A stretch of DNA of 64,000 bases. Source: Nicotiana tabacum (Eukaryota; Streptophyta; Magnoliopsida; Solanales; Solanaceae). Shown here in pieces: positions 60,271 through 64,000 of this stretch (positions within the stretch are counted from its first letter, which is position 1; every line of letters begins with the position of its first letter). Under the pieces are notes generated by a model, which was given only the letters and a program-made list of their open reading frames with translations, made no database searches and was not told where the DNA came from. The stretch is taken from contig NC_134102.1 in assembly GCF_000715075.1 (NCBI RefSeq), forward strand, positions 100,338,266 through 100,402,265. The letters are read 5' to 3'. The translations under genes and the position numbers were made by a program.

Positions 60271-60606
60271 GAGACAGGTACTAGTGGAGGACCTATCATC
60301 ACATACCTACGTCATCCCGAGGTATAGTGGTGAGCTGCCTTTCTGAGCCGCTCTGCAGCTACCAGTGTCTCTTCTTATATTTATATTCTGTCTATTTTAT
60401 TTCAGACAGTATTTGGAGTTTTGTATAATCTACTAGATGCTCATGCACTTGTGATACCGGGTCTTGGCACACACATTGGTAGAAATTGGTATTTTATTAT
60501 TTTCTTGGAATAAAGTTTAACCAATGTACGTTTGAATTATTAGTTGGCTTGCCTAGCTGTAGTGTTGGGCGCCATCACGATCTAAAGGTGAAATTGGGTC
60601 GTGACA
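60271..60606 (+). mobile_element. 3' fragment of alpha LTR 4
   Basis: The final 336 bases of an alpha LTR (starting GAGACAGGTACTAG) ending GTCGTGACA at 60606, directly before GACAT. It has ATCACGATC where LTR 1 and LTR 2 have the 6-bp loss, so it groups with LTR 3 at this site. Confidence 0.9.
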
Positions 60607-60611
60607 GACAT
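60607..60611. repeat. Right target-site duplication GACAT
   Basis: Exact repeat of 40352-40356. It marks the far edge of the tandem insertion; copy 2 of the duplicated segment resumes next. Confidence 0.92.
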
Positions 60612-61575
60612 GCTATTAGTATAACCATATACGTGTTGAGTTCAACTGGAAGTAGGTAGGTGTAGCTTTCCTGGTCCTAAGCAGCCTATTTTTTTTTGTT
60701 TCTTTAACAATTTAAGAAAATTAAATTTTAGAAAAGTAATAAAGAGAAAAAAAGTATAATAAAGTATTGGAACTCAAATATTAACTATCAAAAATTTCAT
60801 ATTTTTGTGGGATTATACTGAATATGTTGTTATTGTATTCTATCCGTCACATTGTTGTTTTCGTACGTTTATCAAGGATTATCTTACCCAACTATGGAAT
60901 TATAACAGAAAAACTCTTATTGCTAATTGCTAAGGGGAGGATTTCTTTTCCCATAAAAAAGAGGTGAATAAGGGGAGCCTTGGGTGTCTCGGTAGTTTTG
61001 AACTGACTTAATAAAGTAGAAATTATTAGTTGACAACTGTTCATAATCAACTACCAAATTTGACCAACGTAGAGGCAATAATAAGAAACACTTAAAAAGA
61101 TTATTAGCCAAATATTACGTTGTTAGACTTTTGGGAAGTAATGAAAAGTGACAAATGTATCTTTTCTTGTCAATATTTACTTTTTCTTAAATTCAAATAT
61201 GAATACCAAAGTGAAAGCAAGCACTATACGGGGATGATAACTTGGTGTGACGACCCGATATGTCGTTTTGAGTACTAACCCTTATTTCCATGTTCCAACA
61301 CCTCTATCAGCTTCATTTGATGTTTCTTCATTGACGTGCGTGGTTCGTGTTGTTTTCCGAAAAGTTTTTACGTAAAATATTGAAGAAAATATGATTTTTT
61401 TGTTTTAAAAATAACTTGAGTTGACTACGGTCAACATTTTTGAGTAAACGATCCTGGATCAGTGTTTTGACAATTTCGATAGGTTCGTATTGTGATTTTG
61501 GAGTTGAGCGTATTCCCTGAATTGTATTCGGAGGTCCCTAGGTTGATTTGACTTGTTTTGCCGAAAGTTAGGAAT
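60612..61575. repeat. Duplicated segment, copy 2 (part c)
   Basis: Matches 29546-30510 (GCTATTAGTATAA... through the first 330 bases of LTR F), with small differences. Up to 61245 it is AT-rich with no gene; the short minus-strand frame near 60923-61111 is disrupted in copy 1. Confidence 0.9.
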
Positions 61576-61796
61576 TTAAATGTTTGGAAATTCCCTAGCT
61601 TTGATGATTGATTCTTGTTGTTTGATGTTATTTTGATGATTTGAGATAGCTAGCAAGTTTATATGATATTATTACACTTGTGTGCATATTTGGTTTGGAG
61701 TACAAGGGGCTCGGGTGAGTTTCATGCGTGTATCAGATGAGTTTTGGAAGATTTGAGATAGTTGGTGTGTTTTCAGCTTTGGTGTTGATATGCAAA

Positions 61797-62232
61797 CCTC
61801 GCATTTGTGAACATGAGTTCGCTTTTGCGAGCAGGGACCTGGGCTGGGTGATCTCTCATTTGCGAGGAAATGGTTCGCATTTGCGAACTTTCTAGAGTCG
61901 CTTTTGCGAACATCCTGGTCGCATTTGCGACCACTAGCAACATGGGACAGCTTCGCATTTGCGAAACCTCGCCTTTGATCTTTCCCTTACCGTGTAGGTA
62001 AAGCTAGAAGAGCCTCATTGGCCTGGCAGCTGATAAGCAAACCTTCTATTCTTATGTTTATATCACTTCTCTCTTTCTCGCATGGCGCATTTGCGATTGG
62101 GGGGGGGGTGGAGGGAGGTACCTTCGCATTTGCGACTTCTAGGATTCTGATGCACTTGTTGCTTTTGCTATCCGTGCTTTGCATTTGCAGTGTTCGCAAT
62201 TGCGAACAAGACTTCGTAATTGCGATACTTGC
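61797..62232 (+). repeat. TTCGCATTTGCGAA palindromic word array
   Basis: At least ten near-palindromes (TCGCATTTGCGAAC, CGCTTTTGCGA, TCGCAATTGCGAA) at irregular 15-60 base spacing, broken by a G-run at 62100-62108. Open frames crossing it on both strands are low-complexity by-products. Confidence 0.82.
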
Positions 62233-62831
62233 AGCTGGGTAAAAGAGGGGAAAAATGGGACTTAGCTTATTTTACACTATTTTTCAACCCTAAACATTCT
62301 AGAGACGATTTTTCAAGAATTTCTTCTTCCCAAAATCATTGATAAGCAACTTTAATCCATTTTCTTTCAATTCCCCATTACTTTTCATATGTTTTTAATA
62401 TCAAATCTAGGATTTTCATGGTAGAAATTAAAGATTTGGGTAAAATTTGGAAATTTTGTGAAATTGAGATTTAGACCTCAAATTGAGGTCGAATTTCGAA
62501 ATAAATCAAATAATGAGGCTCGGTGTAAATGGGTAATTGAATTTTGGTCCAGATCTCGGATTTTGACCAAGCGAGCCTGGGGTTGACTTTTGTTGACTTT
62601 TTCAAATTCATCAAAGATTGAACCTTTTTCATTCGTGGGTAGTGTTTAAAGCTTATTTTGAATTGTTTGAACTATATTTGGCTAGATTTGGTTGGTTTGG
62701 AGGCTTATTCGAAAGGAAAATTTGTGGTTGATTGTTGAGTTGGTTGTGCAAAGAGGTAAGTGTTGGGTCTAACCTTGACTTGAGGGAATTAGAACTTGTT
62801 AGACTATTTGTTATGTGAATTATGTGGGGAA

Positions 62832-62869
62832 ACGGCGTATATGCGAGGTGACGAGTGTATATGCGCCGT
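62832..62869 (+). promoter_or_regulatory. Constant-loop hairpin (family F)
   Basis: ACGGCGTATAT pairs with ATATGCGCCGT: 11 bp with one G-U, loop GCGAGGTGACGAGTGT. This is the longest stem of the set and has no sequence in common with the stems of B, alpha or G. Confidence 0.7.
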
Positions 62870-63717
62870 CATAGGATTAAGCATGAGGGATTGGGCTATT
62901 TACTTCTATGTATTCATTTATTCTATGTTATATCTTGTTACATGCTTTAATTGCTACATATCCTTACTTGTTATCTATGCTTTACTTGTTAATTGTTAAT
63001 TAATTGTTGCTTGTTTTGATTTATTCACTCTCACTCTATATTTTCTCACCCGCTACATGTTCCTACTTTCCTTAATTGTATATTCACATTGTCACACATT
63101 TTTACTTGCTTTTATTGTCCTTATGTTACTTGATGCACTCTATTATGTTATTTCGAATACGTGAGCCATTTAGCTATTTTTGTATTGATGAATCGTCAAG
63201 GTTTTGGATTATGAGGTGTTGAATATTCCTTGTTTGTATTTGTAGTTCTTTAATGTTTTGCACGTTTCATTCTCTTTTGATATTAGGGGGATCAGGTTGC
63301 ACGCCGCAATATTATTGAAAGGAATTGATATTGGGGATCGAGTTGCACGCTGCAACGGAACATGAAATGATATGATATTGATATTAGAAATGAGATATAC
63401 GTTGGATAGTGTGTTGAAACTTGGGATCGTGTTGCACGCCATAACGTATTTGATATGTTGTAGTTGTTTTTGGTTGTAGAGTTTATTCTTGATATTGTGA
63501 TACGAGATTTGAGATTATGTTATTCTGGGGCTCTCTGGTAGTTGACCTTCGGGTCCGTTTATATGAGTTTATTGCTTTATTTCTATTCATGTTTTCTGTC
63601 ATTATTATTTCGTACAGGTTTATTGTGAGAGACTTGCCATAGCCTCATCACTACTTCGTAGAGGTTAGGCTCGGCACTTACAGAGTACATGGGGTCGGTT
63701 GTACTCATGCTACACTT

Positions 63718-63734
63718 CTGCACTTCTTGTGCAG
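63718..63734 (+). promoter_or_regulatory. CTGCAC...GTGCAG hairpin (family F)
   Basis: 6-bp perfect stem, loop TTCTT, preceded by GTACTCATGCTACACTT as in the other families. Equivalent to 3951-3970, 20954-20971, 32879-32895 and 51193-51209. Confidence 0.6.
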
Positions 63735-64000
63735 ATCCCGATATTGGTCCCAACGGCGCGTAGTGAAGACTGATCGGATTCAACTGCTTTTGGAGACTTG
63801 ACGTAGAGCTGCTGGTGTTCATAGTCCCTGAAGTCCCCTTCTATTTCGAACAATTGTAATTCGTTCAGACTTTATCTATAGAATTCTAGTATGCTAATGT
63901 ATTTGTGACTCCCGATTTCTGGGATATGTTTAGACTACGCTACGTTGTATTTATCATATCTATTTCAGATTATTACAGCTTTGTATTATTAATATTATAT

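Larger units (their letters stand above)
61246..64000 (+). mobile_element. Family F gypsy LTR, runs off the window
   Basis: Starts TGTGACGACCC. Its promoter slot (61797-62232) has at least ten TTCGCATTTGCGAA-type palindromes. Then come AGGTAAGTG near 62755, an 11-bp constant-loop hairpin (62832-62869), three copies of a GGATCG-GTTGCACGC-type unit (63287-63445), and the CTGCAC/GTGCAG hairpin (63718-63734). The LTR end is not reached. The 330-base copy at 30176 is its truncated duplicate. Confidence 0.88.

Noticed and set aside
62018..62242. Open frame with a hydrophobic start that could mimic a signal peptide
   Set aside because: It lies across the TTCGCATTTGCGAA array and a G-run inside an LTR; composition is a by-product of the repeat.

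Overview
This window is repeat-dominated plant nuclear DNA, almost certainly from the nightshade family and probably Nicotiana-like. The evidence is a tRNA-derived SINE of the tobacco TS type (about 25874-26076), initiator-Met-tRNA primer sites on every LTR element whose LTR/internal boundary is readable, Tekay/Del-type Ty3/gypsy chromoviruses with very long LTRs, and one five- or six-exon gene for a plant histidine/serine decarboxylase-like enzyme. The species call is inference. I see no bacterial-type genes, rRNA, CRISPR or free-standing tRNA genes.

Layout. 1-843: reverse-strand fragment of an LTR called family A here. 844-12281: a chimeric gypsy element with family B LTRs at both ends, a decayed gag-like 5' half, and a pol that begins only at RNase H. 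12282-21317: a rearranged nest in which a minus-strand family A element (LTR 16458-20336, internal 14466-16457, ending in a truncated B LTR at 13000-14465) lies inside a forward family A LTR (12612-12999 and 20337-21317). 21318-25500: the only intact host gene, on the minus strand, with a readable TATA box, splice sites and polyadenylation signal. 25500-28800: SINE, a solo-LTR-like stretch and decayed MITEs. 28797-30510: first copy of a duplicated segment that includes the start of LTR family F. 30511-37745: a family G element (LTR, gag, pol) cut off within integrase. 37984-40356 and 60612-61575: second copy of the duplicated segment, split by a 20-kb tandem chromovirus array (family alpha, 40357-60606) flanked by the 5-bp target duplication GACAT. 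61246-64000: LTR of family F, running off the end.

No element looks able to move by itself: every gag-pol copy has nonsense codons, frameshifts or deletions. The LTRs are the most informative part. Five or six divergent families share one architecture: TGTNACGACCC at the start and GGGTCGTGACA at the end; a promoter-proximal slot filled in each family by a different short tandem or palindromic word; a GT-AAGT donor-like site; a second such site; a hairpin whose loop (AGGTGAYGAG) is constant while its stem sequence changes between families and mostly stays paired; a second tandem-repeat slot; a CTGCAC...GTGCAG hairpin in an acceptor-like context; and a last hairpin (CACGAC...GTCGTG) next to the primer site. 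This conserved LTR RNA/DNA architecture is the best candidate here for something little described.
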